From NCBI GenBank assembly GCA_037178855.1, contig JASJZC010000005.1, forward strand, positions 6,882,001 to 6,946,000: a stretch of DNA of 64,000 nt, written 5' to 3'. The position numbers and the translations under genes are program-made. The notes beneath the pieces are model-generated. The model did no database searches. It was given only the letters and a program-made list of their open reading frames with translations, and had not been told where the DNA came from. This DNA is from Oscheius sp. JU75. Taxonomy: Eukaryota; Nematoda; Chromadorea; Rhabditida; Rhabditidae. Every line of letters begins with the position of its first letter. The first letter of the stretch is position 1. Shown here one piece after another: positions 13,442 through 24,709 of the stretch.

Positions 13442-14903
13442 ATGCCTCTCGCCTCACGTGTCATATTTATCTTGTTTGCTTTTCAAAAAGACTTCCGTGA
13501 GTTTTTGTTAGTTTGGAATTCAACAGTTACAGTAATTTCTAATGCTGGTCCAACTCAAACATTTTACGATACAATACTATCAAACTATTCAAATAATATA
13601 CCTCCGTGGGATGATCGACAATTTCAAGTCGTTGTCAATTTTTCCGTTCCGTTTTCTGTTTTGGCCACCATGGAAGAGAATAAACAACTACTGGGCTTTA
13701 TTTCAAAGATAAATGTGGTAAGTTCAGGTGTCATTGTGAACAGACTAGCAGACATATTAATTATTCAAACGTAGTTTTAGAGCTGGCATGATCCAAGATT
13801 AGAATTTGATCCGAAAAAGATCGGGAGAGCCATGCTTCAAATTCCGAGCAACAAACTATGGATGCCGACTTTTGAAGTCTACAATGCAATGGATGTGACA
13901 CAAATGGACAAATTGCAAGAGTACTACGAGGCTCAGGTCTGCTGTTTAAAAACCTGTGGCATCAGCTATTAGTCTTGTCTTCGTTCTTCTTAACTTTTAA
14001 CTTTCAGATTCTCTATAACGGTCATGTTTCCGTGCTGTGGGTTGCTCGTTTCGATACCATCTGCCAGCTGGCCTTGGATAAGAAGATACCATTGTCGCTT
14101 ATACTCTTTTTTTTTTAGATAGCTTCCCGTTCGACTATCAGCTTTGTTCTCTATCCTTCTCTTGTGGTCTGGCTCCCTATGAGCAGGTCAAGTCGCATAC
14201 AATTGCAATAGAAGATGACTTTCGAGTTGTGCGTTCTGGACGTTTTCTATTACAAAATCTTTAGGGAAGCGCCGAGTGGCAGATGCTGCCAGCTGAGACT
14301 GAAGATTATTTTTACTATTCGATGGGAAGGAATCAGTCTCTCTCGAGATATACCTACAGATTGCAACGAAATCCACAGTTTTATATCTACTTTCTCATTA
14401 TCCCCACCTATATTATCACTGCTACATGTCTGGCAGCACTTTTGTTTCCAATGAAACTCCAAATTGGCGAGAAGGTTCAGTTGATTTACGGAAAAACAAT
14501 TCTAAAATCAGATAAATTTGGGTTTGGCCGGCCTGCTAGGGTTGACCTTCATGCTGAGTGTAATAGTTCAAGAACTACCAAGAATGACAGGCCTCCCTCT
14601 CATGGGTAAAGGATGTTTTTAATGGCCTGATTAAAACTTACAGGCAAATGGCTCCTATTGCAAATTTTCTTCTGTGTAATCGCATTATCGGCTCACGTTC
14701 CAAGCTATTACATTCACTTGCGGTAACTTTATAAGAGGTAAGAGAGAAAAGAAAAGTACAGGTATCGGAAGTATCCGGAGAAGGAAAAGATGTGGAACTA
14801 CGTCATCATGTTGTTGTTTCTCATCGCTCACAGTCTTGTCTCGATACTCTTGTTCGTTTTCCCGCCATCTCAACCAGATCCCAGCGAATACAAGAGTTTG
14901 TAA
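13442..14903 (+). CDS. Cys-loop ligand-gated ion channel subunit
   Basis: Pentameric neurotransmitter-gated channel subunit in the plasma membrane. Exons: 13442-13496 (signal peptide MPLASRVIFILFAF), 13533-13717, 13781-13936, 14008 to about 14085, about 14123-14228, 14265-14474, 14512-14605, 14644-14722 and 14762-14903. Landmarks are SWHDPRLEFDP; the Cys-loop (CQLALD then FPFDYQLC); M1 (FYIYFLIIPTYIITATCL); M2 preceded by GEK, which usually marks cation selectivity; M3 (WLLLQIFFCVIALSAHV); and M4 (WNYVIMLLFLIAHSLVSILL). There is no vicinal Cys pair before M1, so it is a non-alpha-type or orphan (lgc/acr-like) subunit. Only about a dozen residues separate M3 from M4. The splice junction inside the Cys-loop lacks a canonical donor. 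The transmitter cannot be named from sequence. Confidence 0.85.
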
Positions 14904-15467
14904 CTAAATGAACAGATTGGAAGATGAAACAGATCAAACGCGATGGTGCCTGTGCCAACTCTATTTATTTGTTTGTTAGTTCGTTTGTCTGATGTGAGGA
15001 CACAAAACGGAAGCAAAATGTTGTAAATTGCCAATTAGTTGCAATGCCAAGTTTTGTTGTACAACTTAGAACAACTTTCGTTGTTAGAGTGAAAGCAGGC
15101 GGCAGGGCGAACTGGGACAGGTTGACAGGGCTAAAGATAGTTATAAGCTGATAGATACGTGGTGACTGGACAGTGAAAGCTGTCCTAGACAGCTGGTTAG
15201 AAAGAAAAGAACAAACAGGCTCGTATCGGACAGTTTGCCTAGACTACTGCTGCTAGTAGAGTGTCATCTTCAAGAGATAGAAATGACTCGTCAGAAAAAC
15301 TTTATTTAACCCGTAGTTGTTCGAGTTTAAACAGACATATCTCAATTGAAGAACTTCTCTCTCTCTCTCTTTCTGTTTCCTATATTGGCACTTGAATTGA
15401 GTCTTAGAGGACGGTTTGAACTGAAGTGAAGGCTGAGTGAGGCTGATGGCAGATCAGTAGCTTCTCT
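14904..15467. other. Convergent 3' spacer
   Basis: This separates the ends of the channel gene (plus) and the PPxY membrane protein (minus). It presumably holds both 3' UTRs. I see a short CT microsatellite at 15356-15374 and no coding signal. Confidence 0.5.
15356..15374. repeat. CT microsatellite
   Basis: An uninterrupted run of CT dinucleotides in the spacer between two convergent genes; no other feature is attached to it. Confidence 0.8.
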
Positions 15468-18265
15468 CTACTGACTGCCACTCGACGACGTAGTTGGTCG
15501 ATCCGCCATCTCTACCTCGACGTTGATTCTGGCCGGGCCGCGTCCCTGCTCCTCAAGAGTTTCGGTAAGCGCCTGAAAATAGTTTTGATTACACATTAGC
15601 AGCACAAACATTTCACACTACGAGTAGTTCTGTCAATATTGGGCCTCGAGTACCTAGACAAATGGCTAGGAGAAGGTAATCGTGACATCATGGTGGAATA
15701 CTAGGTAAGTGGAGAAAGGTGAGAATCGAAAAGGTCGTACTAGTTCAATTATTTCAGTTATTGAAGGCCTATTTGCTTGGCTCCACACAGTTCAGTCTAC
15801 GATCAAAAGGCTCTGTGCCAGTTAACGACTTTGACCATCGACCAACTCTGCTCCTTTAGCTGTTTGTCCAAAAGTTTTGAACTTTGTCGCCAAGTCACAC
15901 CACACTGGTACGCAACATTCCCTTTGCCATGTCCCTCAATTACCAAAGTAGATTTTTTGTCAAGGACACATGTTGAACGCTCACGGGATAGAGTTTCGGA
16001 CACCTCGTATTACCAAATGCCCTCTGATCTATGTTTTTCTCTTCAAATGGACTGACTAGGAAACTTATCTGGTGAATAGCCGGAAAATAGTTTGCGTGAT
16101 TCATGACTGTAAAACCTGTGAAGTGGGTGGGGACACTGAACAACAAGTTTGTTTGACAGTTCTCAAAACAGGGAGCACAAAACCAAAGAAACACGTCGTT
16201 TTTTAAAAAGGGACAAATGGTGTGATCTCTTGCTGTTTTCTACCCCGCCACTCCTTGCTTTTCAGCTAACTCACAAGTCGACCCGGTGAGGCAAACAAGA
16301 GGTTCATGTTTGCCATCGGCTGAAAGTCAAATAAGGCTCTTGGGGAAAGTGTAACTTGAAGAGAGCTGATTCCTAGACCACAGAAAATACATCATTGACC
16401 CTTTGTCAGCAAAGGGCAGAAGTCTCGCTGGCACCTGTTTTCAAAATGTTGACTTACCGGTGACGAAATTGGAGACAACGGCGAGATCGGGGTCAAAGGA
16501 GCACTTCGTAGAGCCTCCTCGTACGAGGGAGGCGCATCGAATTTGGGGTCGTGAACAGAGGGAGTAATGTACAGGGGAAGGGGTGTTGTAGAGGCAGGTC
16601 TGGTGGCAAAAGATGGAATGGGACTTCGTGGAGGAGTCATTCGGGCTCGTACCGAGGCTACTGCTCTCTGAAATGTCTCATTGTGGAAGATAGTGGACCA
16701 AAACGCTGTGTCATCAATGTATTCGGACTGTTGTCACTTATACTGTCATTTTAAAATCAAATCTTGACAAAAACCACTATTAATCGTTTGTTCGTCCATG
16801 TTCTGTGTGATCCCTTCGACATACTTACTGTTCAATAATCCCTATGGACTCACCTGTGCCCGTCGATTTCTCCTATTGCTGACTAACATACAAAATAATG
16901 TAATGACCACACTGATAATGGCTACAGCTGCTGAAAAGAAAAATTTTGTCTTCATTCAACCAACTGACTTACCAATAATTAAGATAGTGAGTGCTCCACT
17001 GGGAATGCCTTTACTCTGCTCTGTCTCGTAGACCATGTCGCTAAAAGTTTCTTATAAGGAAGTGTCTGAGGAGAGGAAACGGAAAGAACATGCGAAGCGG
17101 AGCGCCTAAAATCAAACTCGACTGAAGGGATATGTCTCATTCCGTCGTCAGAAGGAGTAGACTGGGCAAACAGAACTTGGCGGGAGAGGGATAGTTCCCA
17201 CAGACGGTTCTGGTAAGGGGTTGTTCAAATAGAAGCCACTCTTTTTCCGAGAAGGTGAAAGAGAACAATTTTGAAAGAGAGATGGGGGCAGTTAAAGTCG
17301 AGTACAATCTTTTAAGACGAGAGATTCTACCCGTAAGTAGAAGAGTAAACAGCGAGAGAGACAGGGAGATGTCATGTGACCTGGTGGTAGAGGAAGAGAA
17401 AGATGTGGAGGGTGCTTATCTGATTTGCTCTGTTCTCCCCTCAGTGCTGACTCGAAATTGTCAAAAACACAAATAACGGAGGTTATATGAGTTCGCAGCA
17501 TAAGATGCAAGTAAACACTAGAGTTGGTAACATAATCAGATCAGGTCGTTAGGGACACTCCAGCAAAAAGAGATTCATTTGACAGAAACTAAGAATCTTA
17601 AAGATTATAGGGTCCAATTCGTTTGATTGGTCCAATTCTCGTGGTCTGAACTAACATCACGAAGCAGACCATGCCAAAGTTAAAATGTGATGTGAACAGC
17701 CAAAGAATGACACATGATCTTGTACCCATGAGTGTAGTTTCTCTAGGGAAAAATGATCTTGGGTGCGTGAGCATATATAATTCACCAATTTTGAGCTGCA
17801 ACAACTTGCAGCTCATCTTTGCAACGGAGCTCACCTTGAGAGAATAAAAAAGTACTTTAATAGCAAAGAGGGCTTCTAGAGTCAAGATCCAAACTATTAG
17901 TAACTTTCGGAACAGTAGATCAGGGCAAACATTCCAACAATGGTCGATGACTCCACACATGATGTATGTCCCATTTCCTCTACGTTTTCTTTGTTCCTGG
18001 TATCAAATAAAGAGCAGGACAAACAATTAGCAAAGTTTGCAATTAAGAGATTCCAGTTAGTGGTCATGCAAGCGTACTTCATACTCACATCGATGGTGGT
18101 GGTGCAACCGTGCTTGTAAGAAATGACGCAATGTCGGGCAGAAATTGGAATTCGAGTGGCTCGAGACTCATGTTCAGAGTTACTGGTAGGTGTGAGTGGC
18201 TCGGAGGAGAGGGTTCAGACGAAGGGGGCGCCGACGGGGTCGACAGAGCGGCGACTGCGCAAATT
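15468..18265 (-). CDS. Single-pass membrane protein with cytoplasmic PPxY motif
   Basis: Function unknown. Exons in transcript order: 18265-18221 (5' end unresolved), 18182-18089, 17996-17905, 17040-16973, 16930-16854, 16667-16458 and 15572-15468. All phases agree, giving about 230 residues plus a missing start. The outside part is Ser/Pro-rich, then Cys-rich (CVISYKHGC; CGVIDHCWNVCPD). Next come a membrane span (ALTILIIAAVAIISVVITLF), a basic stop-transfer patch (SNRRNRR), and a Ser/Pro-rich cytoplasmic tail with PPSYEEAL, a classic PPxY ligand for WW domains such as those of NEDD4-type ubiquitin ligases. It ends TTSSSGSQ. Two introns of 864 and 885 nt stand out among very short neighbours. 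No start Met or signal peptide was placed with confidence; a first exon upstream of 18265 is needed. Confidence 0.65.
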
Positions 18266-19747
18266 CTACATGTTTACTCAGTATTCTTGCTCCGTGCCAT
18301 GGGGTTTGTGCGAGACCAAAGTAAATCATCATTCTCATTATAGATACTTGCAAAATGGTCATCAGAACTTCATGATTTTTGAAGCAACTTGATTCTCGAT
18401 TATTAGTCAGGGAAACTTGAAGGGTCTCACAGTAATTAGCTGGGCAGTTAAAAATTGGAGATGGTAAGAGACTGTGAACAGATAGGAATTCAGAAACTGT
18501 TTTGATACTTTCAAAAACACGATTGCTTGTAAGCCAACAATGTGGAAGCTATCCGTTTTTTGCAAAAAAACCACCTCGGTGGTTGGATCTGCAAGGGATC
18601 TTGCTCCCTATCAAGAGGATTTTCCTTTGGAATCAGACATCTGTTTCTTTTTTTTCTATTGTTCTCAGTATGAACGCTATCTCAAAGGAAAAGTAGTAGC
18701 CCTGGTGCTAAGACCGACAGAGACATGCCAACGCTACCAGGCTGGATAGAAGCTCTAGTAGCAGGCTATACTCAGCGTTCAGTTGAATAAGGAAAGATTG
18801 AAAAATCAAAAAATTCAATTCAAATAAAAAGCAAAAAAAAATTGTTGCTTTTCTTACTCCATGAATCATTTTTCAAATATCAAGGAGCAGCTACGAACTC
18901 ACAACTCTTGACTGAGCTCTGATCTGTTAATGCTTTGAACACAATGTGCTCAAACAACGTAAAGGACGTAAAGGAATTTTGGTATGGAAAGATGGACAAA
19001 ACATCGCTGGAAGCCGCGTTATTCCGTCAACAGACCTGCTCAAACAAAATTTGAGATTCTGATAGGAACGGGAAATGTCGTCAATTGGTCCAAAGGGTGC
19101 ACGTTGCTCTTTTTTTCTAGGCGCATGTGGCCCGCGGCTATTTCTCTCCTATTCTAATCAGTAACTCGATGCCCCGGATGACGAACTGCCCAATTATTTT
19201 GGCCGTGTCTGAGCACACAACTGGGAGACCCGTTTGGTTCAAATGGATGAAAAGGCTTCATAGGAGGGTCAGGCCAGTCGAATTAACTCTCTCCCGAGAG
19301 CAAACTTACCAGTTGGCAGAAGTTGTGCCTCTCTTTCCCTCTGCTTGTGCCGTCGGATGGAGTGTTTGCACCCCCGCTGAGTACACATCAAACGACAACT
19401 TGAAGCAATCTTAATTCGATCAAAAACTGATCGTCGGAACAAATGTTTTCGCCTGATTTTTGAAGCTAGTTTCTGTGTTTGATGCTTTGGGAGAGTACGG
19501 AGATTAGGCGGTCCAGAATTGGCCATCATAGACTTCGACCAGGTGTCAATATTTGCCACGAGGATCAAGACACTTCAAGAGATTGTGGTAACAACAATAC
19601 ACACAGAACACGTAAATTTTGTTAGGATATAGGTCAAAGAAAGTTCAGTCTAGTCTAGCAGTAAACCGTGGAGGAGGGGACGTTTATTCGGTTCACTTAC
19701 TCTTTCATAAGCGTTCGGAAAGCAAATTGAAAAGAGTGAATCAGGCT
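18266..19747. other. No supported gene; likely upstream region
   Basis: About 1.5 kb between the PPxY gene and the foldback element. It should contain the first exon and promoter of the PPxY gene. I found no frame with domain or splice support. Confidence 0.4.
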
Positions 19748-21140
19748 CTGTCTTGCCAAGACATGTCAACCATAAGTGGTACTTTTGACTTCGACTTGCC
19801 AAAGTTGCTACCAATCGAGGCCGTTTGCTTCGTCTGTCTAGCTGTGATCTTCCAGTGCTCCTCCCGACGCCTTCTACCATCGCTCTGTCGTCTTCTATTC
19901 TTCTACTCTTTTACATTGTCAGGTCAGGTGTTTGCTACTTTCTCCTTAAAACTTCTGCAACTTTTTCGCATCAACTCTCAGTTACTCTTCTCTATCCGTC
20001 AAAACTAGGATCCGGGGTAGCCCCGAATAACCCAGGTCCGAGACATTATTAGACTGGAGTGGTGTCGAAGTGGGTAGAAATGGGTGACTGAGAGTTTTTC
20101 TAAAATGGACACAAAACAAAAAAGTAAACTTGACAATTTCCTTTCTTCTCGCCAGTTTTCAGATGAATGCTACTGGAAGAGTCAAAATATCGAATGGATC
20201 CTAGGTCTGGAGGAGAAAAAAAACAGGGTAAAAACTTTTAAAAAAAAACAACTGCTGTCCTGAAAAAGTACTTTTTTGCTGGAAAGTGCTGCAGAATTGG
20301 ATTGCATAGAAGGAAGCCTACGAGAGACTGTCGGAAGAGTCACGAAAGATCATGAATATGTCTGAAAAGTGCCATTATGAGAAGAAGCTGATCCGATGCC
20401 CTTTCATGTCGCACTCTAGAGCAGTTCCCACATTTGAGCGAGCTTCAGCGACTGATTGCCTGAAAAAACCAATATTGTACGGGCCGGGTAGCAGTCAATT
20501 TGCATTATGTCCTCCAGTAGCATGTACGGAACTTCATCAAATAAAGGAAAAACTGACTTGCTAAAACGTCCTTCTTGAAGGGCAAACTCTTCCGGATTCA
20601 CTTGGGATGTACGCTTTCAGTAGTTCCACCCTCTGTTCGTCTTCTCCCTCCAGGTCAAGGACCCATTCGATGTTTCGTCTCTTCCAGTAGCATCCACCTG
20701 AAAACTGGTGAGAAGAAAGGAAACTGCGAAGTTTGATTTGTCTACTTTTTAGAAAAACTCCCAGTCACCCATTTCTACCCACCTCGATACCACTCCAGTC
20801 TCGATATCTGATTTGATCATTCCGAAGTGCGCTACCGCAACCCGATGCGGCCCTCAGACTAAATACTCAAGTTCTCGGTTCTGGGTTACTCGGGGCTACC
20901 CCGGATCCTAGTTTTGGCGGATAGAGAAAGGTAACTGAGAGTTGATGCGAAAGAATTGCATAAGTTTTGAGGAGAAAGTAGCAAACACTTGACCTCAGTT
21001 GGCAGAAAACGACAAAGAATAGTGATAGATGGCAACAAAGCATTGGCAGGAGACGACAGCACAAGCGAGCAAATGGCCTCGAACTTTGGTAAGTCGAAGT
21101 CAAAAGCACCACTTATGATTGACATATCTTAGCAAGTCAG
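19748..21140. mobile_element. Foldback-type element with long diverged inverted arms
   Basis: Left arm about 19748-20220 and right arm about 20641-21140 are inverted copies of one another with scattered mismatches and small indels. Shared stretches include GGATCCGGGGTAGCCCCGA with its reverse complement, and TTTGCTACTTTCTCCT with its reverse complement. The arms match along most of their length, and the similarity seems to continue into the inner part. Both arms keep a related reading frame starting near FDFDLPK and another with the motif CYWK...NIEW, so the unit may derive from a coding sequence. A third partial copy lies at 49505-49770. I saw no target-site duplication. It could instead be an inverted duplication of a decayed gene. 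Confidence 0.6.
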
Positions 21141-21367
21141 AACTTGGCTCTCGCTTTCCAACTTGTTTTTGTGCGCGGAACTACAAGTAAGTGAAGCCTA
21201 CGTTTTATGAGCAATAAGTCGGATTCTCCAAGACAGTTTGAAAGTACATTCTGGTTCCACTGATCATTCTGGTTTAACCACTTTTCGAATACATCTCAAA
21301 TGTAACTAAAATCGAAAAAATCTTTATTATTTCGAGATCTTATTGAGCAGTCTTTTGTATTTTCCCG

Positions 21368-23112
21368 TTAGCAGTTGTTCTGAAAAAGGATGAGAGTACA
21401 GTCAAGTTGAAGCTTTTACCCGTGAGTCACCGATATAAACAGCCATACTTTTTGGAAAAGGTCGTCTGTTGTAAGTTCTTTCGTGAAGCAACTCTCCGTA
21501 ACATTTCACAAATCCGTAATCGAAATCTGGCATTATTTTGTTGGCTGAAATGAAATTTCTATCTTTGTTAGGAAGACACTTCATACCACAAATCTGATGA
21601 AGTTCCGAGAACATTGGAAGATATTCCAGCCCAAAGACACAAGTTCCGTGTCGAGAGAAGCCACTTTTGCAGGGTGGATTGTACCACTTCTCCCATTCGT
21701 TGTATCTAAAAAATTCTCAAAGAATAACTTAAGCTAAGTATAAAGTGCCTCGTGATGTAGTAGCGATTATCAGGACACGGTACTTTCGGAGCACCAGGCA
21801 GCTCCAAATCTTCGGTTGCTATCAAAGTGGCCCAGAACAATTCATCCGTGTAGGGTCTCTGTACACAATTTCATATAAATGTATAGGAAAACGCACATAA
21901 GGAACTTCGAGCTCTTTCAAAACGTTCAAGTAGTTCATCTCATTTAACACAAACTCGAGTAGTACTCGCGAGATGAAGACCTCATTGTAGTTCTGAGAAA
22001 TGTCCAAGACGGCCTCTTGCTGACGTTTAGACCGTTTTTCGGCTGAGGACAGTATTGCAACAGATAATTTTGAACTCACGATTTTTCCACAAGGCGAGAG
22101 CCTTTGCTGACCAGTATTTCGTTACCGCGTACCTAAGGAATGACTTTCCTGGCTGTCTAGAGAACTAAGGTTACCTTTTCCACTGAGCCGGCTTGTGTCC
22201 AATAGCTTGAGACCCGTTCAAAAATCTGATGATCTTACTCATTTCCTGGTTAGTTCGTAGAATGAGACCATGGTTCTATAACTGTCAAAGAAAAAGTAAA
22301 GAAGGGCTCACCTGTGCCCATAAGATATACTTCCAGTTCTTCCTCTTTACCAGCTCTTCGGAGCAAGAAAAGTGACCGTAGTTTATGAAATGTCCGTTGG
22401 AATCAAAGTGATATCTCTAAAATCACTTTTTGCCAAACAATCAGATACTACCTACCTGATCAGCAATGATAACATTTGGAAGACATTCAGCCAGTTTCTC
22501 CATTTTCTCAACGAATGTTGGATCACTTTTGCCATCGATCGAATAGCAGTACTGATTCTTGGGCGAGTAGGTATGAGAAAGAACTGTCTCCAGCCAGTAA
22601 TAGTCCTTGTAAACGACTCTCGAAATGGCGTAGGTGTATTCAACTTCGGGGGAGGATAGATTCAGACACAGTCTTCTCCTTATTGAGTCACAATCCATCG
22701 GAATGTTCATGTCATCATAGAAATTTAAAAATGTTAAATAATCGAGAGAGGTTACCTCGACGACAATTCTTCCCCAGTCTCGGTAATTTGCAAAATCCTT
22801 TGCTTCGTCTTTTAAGAAGTTGTTGCAGTCCAATCCAGGGTATCTGGAAACATGGTTTGACACAAATTTAAACATTCTTACTTGTCAAAATGAGATAGAT
22901 TGTGAAACCTCTTTGGTAGTGTCCTTTTCTTGAGATTCCAGCTTTTGACATCGGTCTAGGAGATTTCTTTCTGTTACAGATCAGCTTACCCAATCAATTA
23001 TTAAAGTTGTGTAGTTGTAGAGCCAAAATATTAGTAGAAATAAGAAAACTATCCAAAAGCTTCGCTGTCGCAATAATTGACGGATGTAGCGAATAAAAAC
23101 GAACGGTTGCAT
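21368..23112 (-). CDS. Core-2/I-branching-type glycosyltransferase (GT14 family), type II membrane
   Basis: Expected to add beta-1,6-GlcNAc (or xylose) to glycans in the Golgi. Ten exons: 23112-22990, 22955-22882, 22843-22456, 22416-22312, 22275-22175, 22132-22080, 22042-21897, 21858-21749, 21705-21420, 21379-21368; they sum to 465 codons plus stop with consistent phases. An N-terminal anchor (FWIVFLFLLIFWLYNYTTLI) follows a short basic cytoplasmic end. Family landmarks are YAISRVVYKDYYWLETVL, YCYSIDGKSD, YGHFSCSEELV, NHGLILRTNQEM and CKSGFSRHGTCVFG. Exon 8 to exon 9 uses a GC-AG intron (donor AG/GCACTT). The frame stays open upstream to 23199, so a longer N-terminus is possible. The exact acceptor sugar is unknown; nematodes carry many GT14 paralogs. 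Confidence 0.85.
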
Positions 23113-23309
23113 GCCGCAACCATGTGCTCGAGACGCAGGCAGACCGAGAGTAGGGTTAAGCAAACAAAGACCACACGGGATCCTTTGGGTCACTTTCACT
23201 CGCTCTAAACAGGTGATCTAACAAAATAACAATTATTCGACTTGATCTATCCGAGTAACGAGTTATAGTCACTCGTATCCAGACCCATACAAAGAGTAGC
23301 TCCTCCAAA

Positions 23310-24046
23310 GACTGGCACTCTTTATCTAATCCTTCCCCGTCATCGTCCTCATCCCCTACACTCACGGTAATTCTCCTACTGAAGTCATTCGCAACATCAT
23401 GAAGACCTCCTTCCCGGAGTACGAATTGATAGATGAAGTTAAATACATGTTTTAAAGCATGGATCCACTTCAGATGTGGTGGTTGGCGAAAATGAAACAG
23501 TCATTGAATGGTCAGCCATGCTCGTTGTAGTTTACATGATTGTCACTTTTCCCTTCGTCTACGGCGTCATTCTGTTCTACCGCAAGAAGACTCTCGACTT
23601 TCTGGACAAATCAGCCAGCGATCTTTCTGAGTCGACGAAGAAGCAGCACAGGAAGATGACCAAGACTCTCACTATCCAGGCCTGTGTCCCGATCTTCTAC
23701 CTCGGAGGAGCCACACAATACGCTCTCGAAACATTTCACATCATTTCTGGTCAAGTTTTCGAGCACGGAACCTTCATGAGCATGGTGATGGTAAACATTA
23801 ATCCTGTCAAAGTAAAGTTTTTGATGCCGATGGTCACGCCTCTGATCTGGCTCTACTTCATCACTCCATACAGAAAAGCTGTCCTAGACTTAGGCTTGTT
23901 CTATTGCAAACAAAATAGAGGAACTTTTCAGCAAGCTACAGAAAAAGAGTTACCCCGTGACTCCTTCCAGCAGAAGCAGTGCATTCAAAGAAGATCCGAA
24001 GCCTCACCGATATGGCTTGAAGAAAATCTTTTCGCACTCGCTCTGA
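23310..24046 (+). pseudogene. srd-like chemoreceptor, 5' truncated and probably decayed
   Basis: It matches the C-terminal two thirds of a serpentine class d (srd-type) receptor: SPTEVIRNIMKTSFPEYEL, then TM5 (LVVVYMIVTFPFVYGVILFY), TM6 (TIQACVPIFYLGGATQYAL) and TM7 ending WLYFITPYRKA. Compared with its paralog at 25906-27053, the N-terminal exons are missing. The donor after PEYELID does not restore the frame, the acceptor before MPMVTPLIW reads TTTTTG instead of ending in AG, and the last exon (SYPVTPSSRSSAFK, stop at 24046) needs a frame change. One long open frame still runs through 23476-24108, so loss is recent or partial. Called pseudogene by inference from these defects. Confidence 0.65.
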
Positions 24047-24544
24047 AGAAAAAAACCAAAACAATCATGGAGATGGTAATCATTTGGTTAACCGTCATCT
24101 CTTGGTAGGCATGAATATAGCTATGAACTTGTTAGTCTCTGGGTCAACTCTGCAAAACTTGGCAGTCGAAAGCTTGAAAACATTCGCAATCATCGACTAT
24201 TTATTCTTCTTCAATCCTTAACTCAACGCTTACGGAAGTTTATATGAACTTGATTGTACAAGCTTGTTTCATTGTACCAGTACTAACCACAGATTTTCAG
24301 GTTTCTCATTAAAAAAAACTCGACTCACAGAGAACGGTTTGCACTAAAAACAGCCCTTTTTCTATCGTATGACTTTTGGTTTAATCGAAACAATTTATTC
24401 GACACTTTCCCAGTTCTGTCGTTTTTCTGAATTCGCGAGACGGTTTCGACCGATCTAAAAAGCTTATTGATTGTAGCTGTCAATATAGACTTACAAAGTT
24501 GTTCAGTGTCGGTCGCAAAAACCAAACTGGTCCATGTACTTTCT
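24047..24544. other. No supported gene
   Basis: Short AT-rich spacer after the srd-like remnant. No coding or repeat signal recognised. Confidence 0.4.
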
Positions 24545-24709
24545 TCAGACGCTGATGACTGAAGCTAACTGCTTTTTCAGAGCTTTGACCAACCTGATTG
24601 GATCCAACGGACTGTGTACCCGGTAAGACTCATCTAGACGAAGTGGAAAGAGACGAAGCGAGAGGATGGTGTTGACCAGCAGGAAGTATATGACCAATGT
24701 GAGTTGCAT
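24545..24709 (-). CDS. Candidate small secreted peptide (54 aa)
   Basis: The frame starts at an ATG placed directly after TTTTGCAG, which suits a trans-splice or cis-splice acceptor. It encodes a clear signal peptide (MQLTLVIYFLLVNTILS) followed by about 37 residues with RLD, PLDPIRL and a KK pair, ending SVISV. There are no cysteines and no C-terminal amidation Gly. The PLDPIRL stretch is vaguely like the PLD-x-x-R of CRF/DH44-type hormones, but the match is too short to name it. Support is the signal peptide and the acceptor context only; it may be a chance frame. Confidence 0.35.
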   Translation of the reverse strand: MQLTLVIYFLLVNTILSLRLFPLRLDESYRVHSPLDPIRLVKALKKQLASVISV

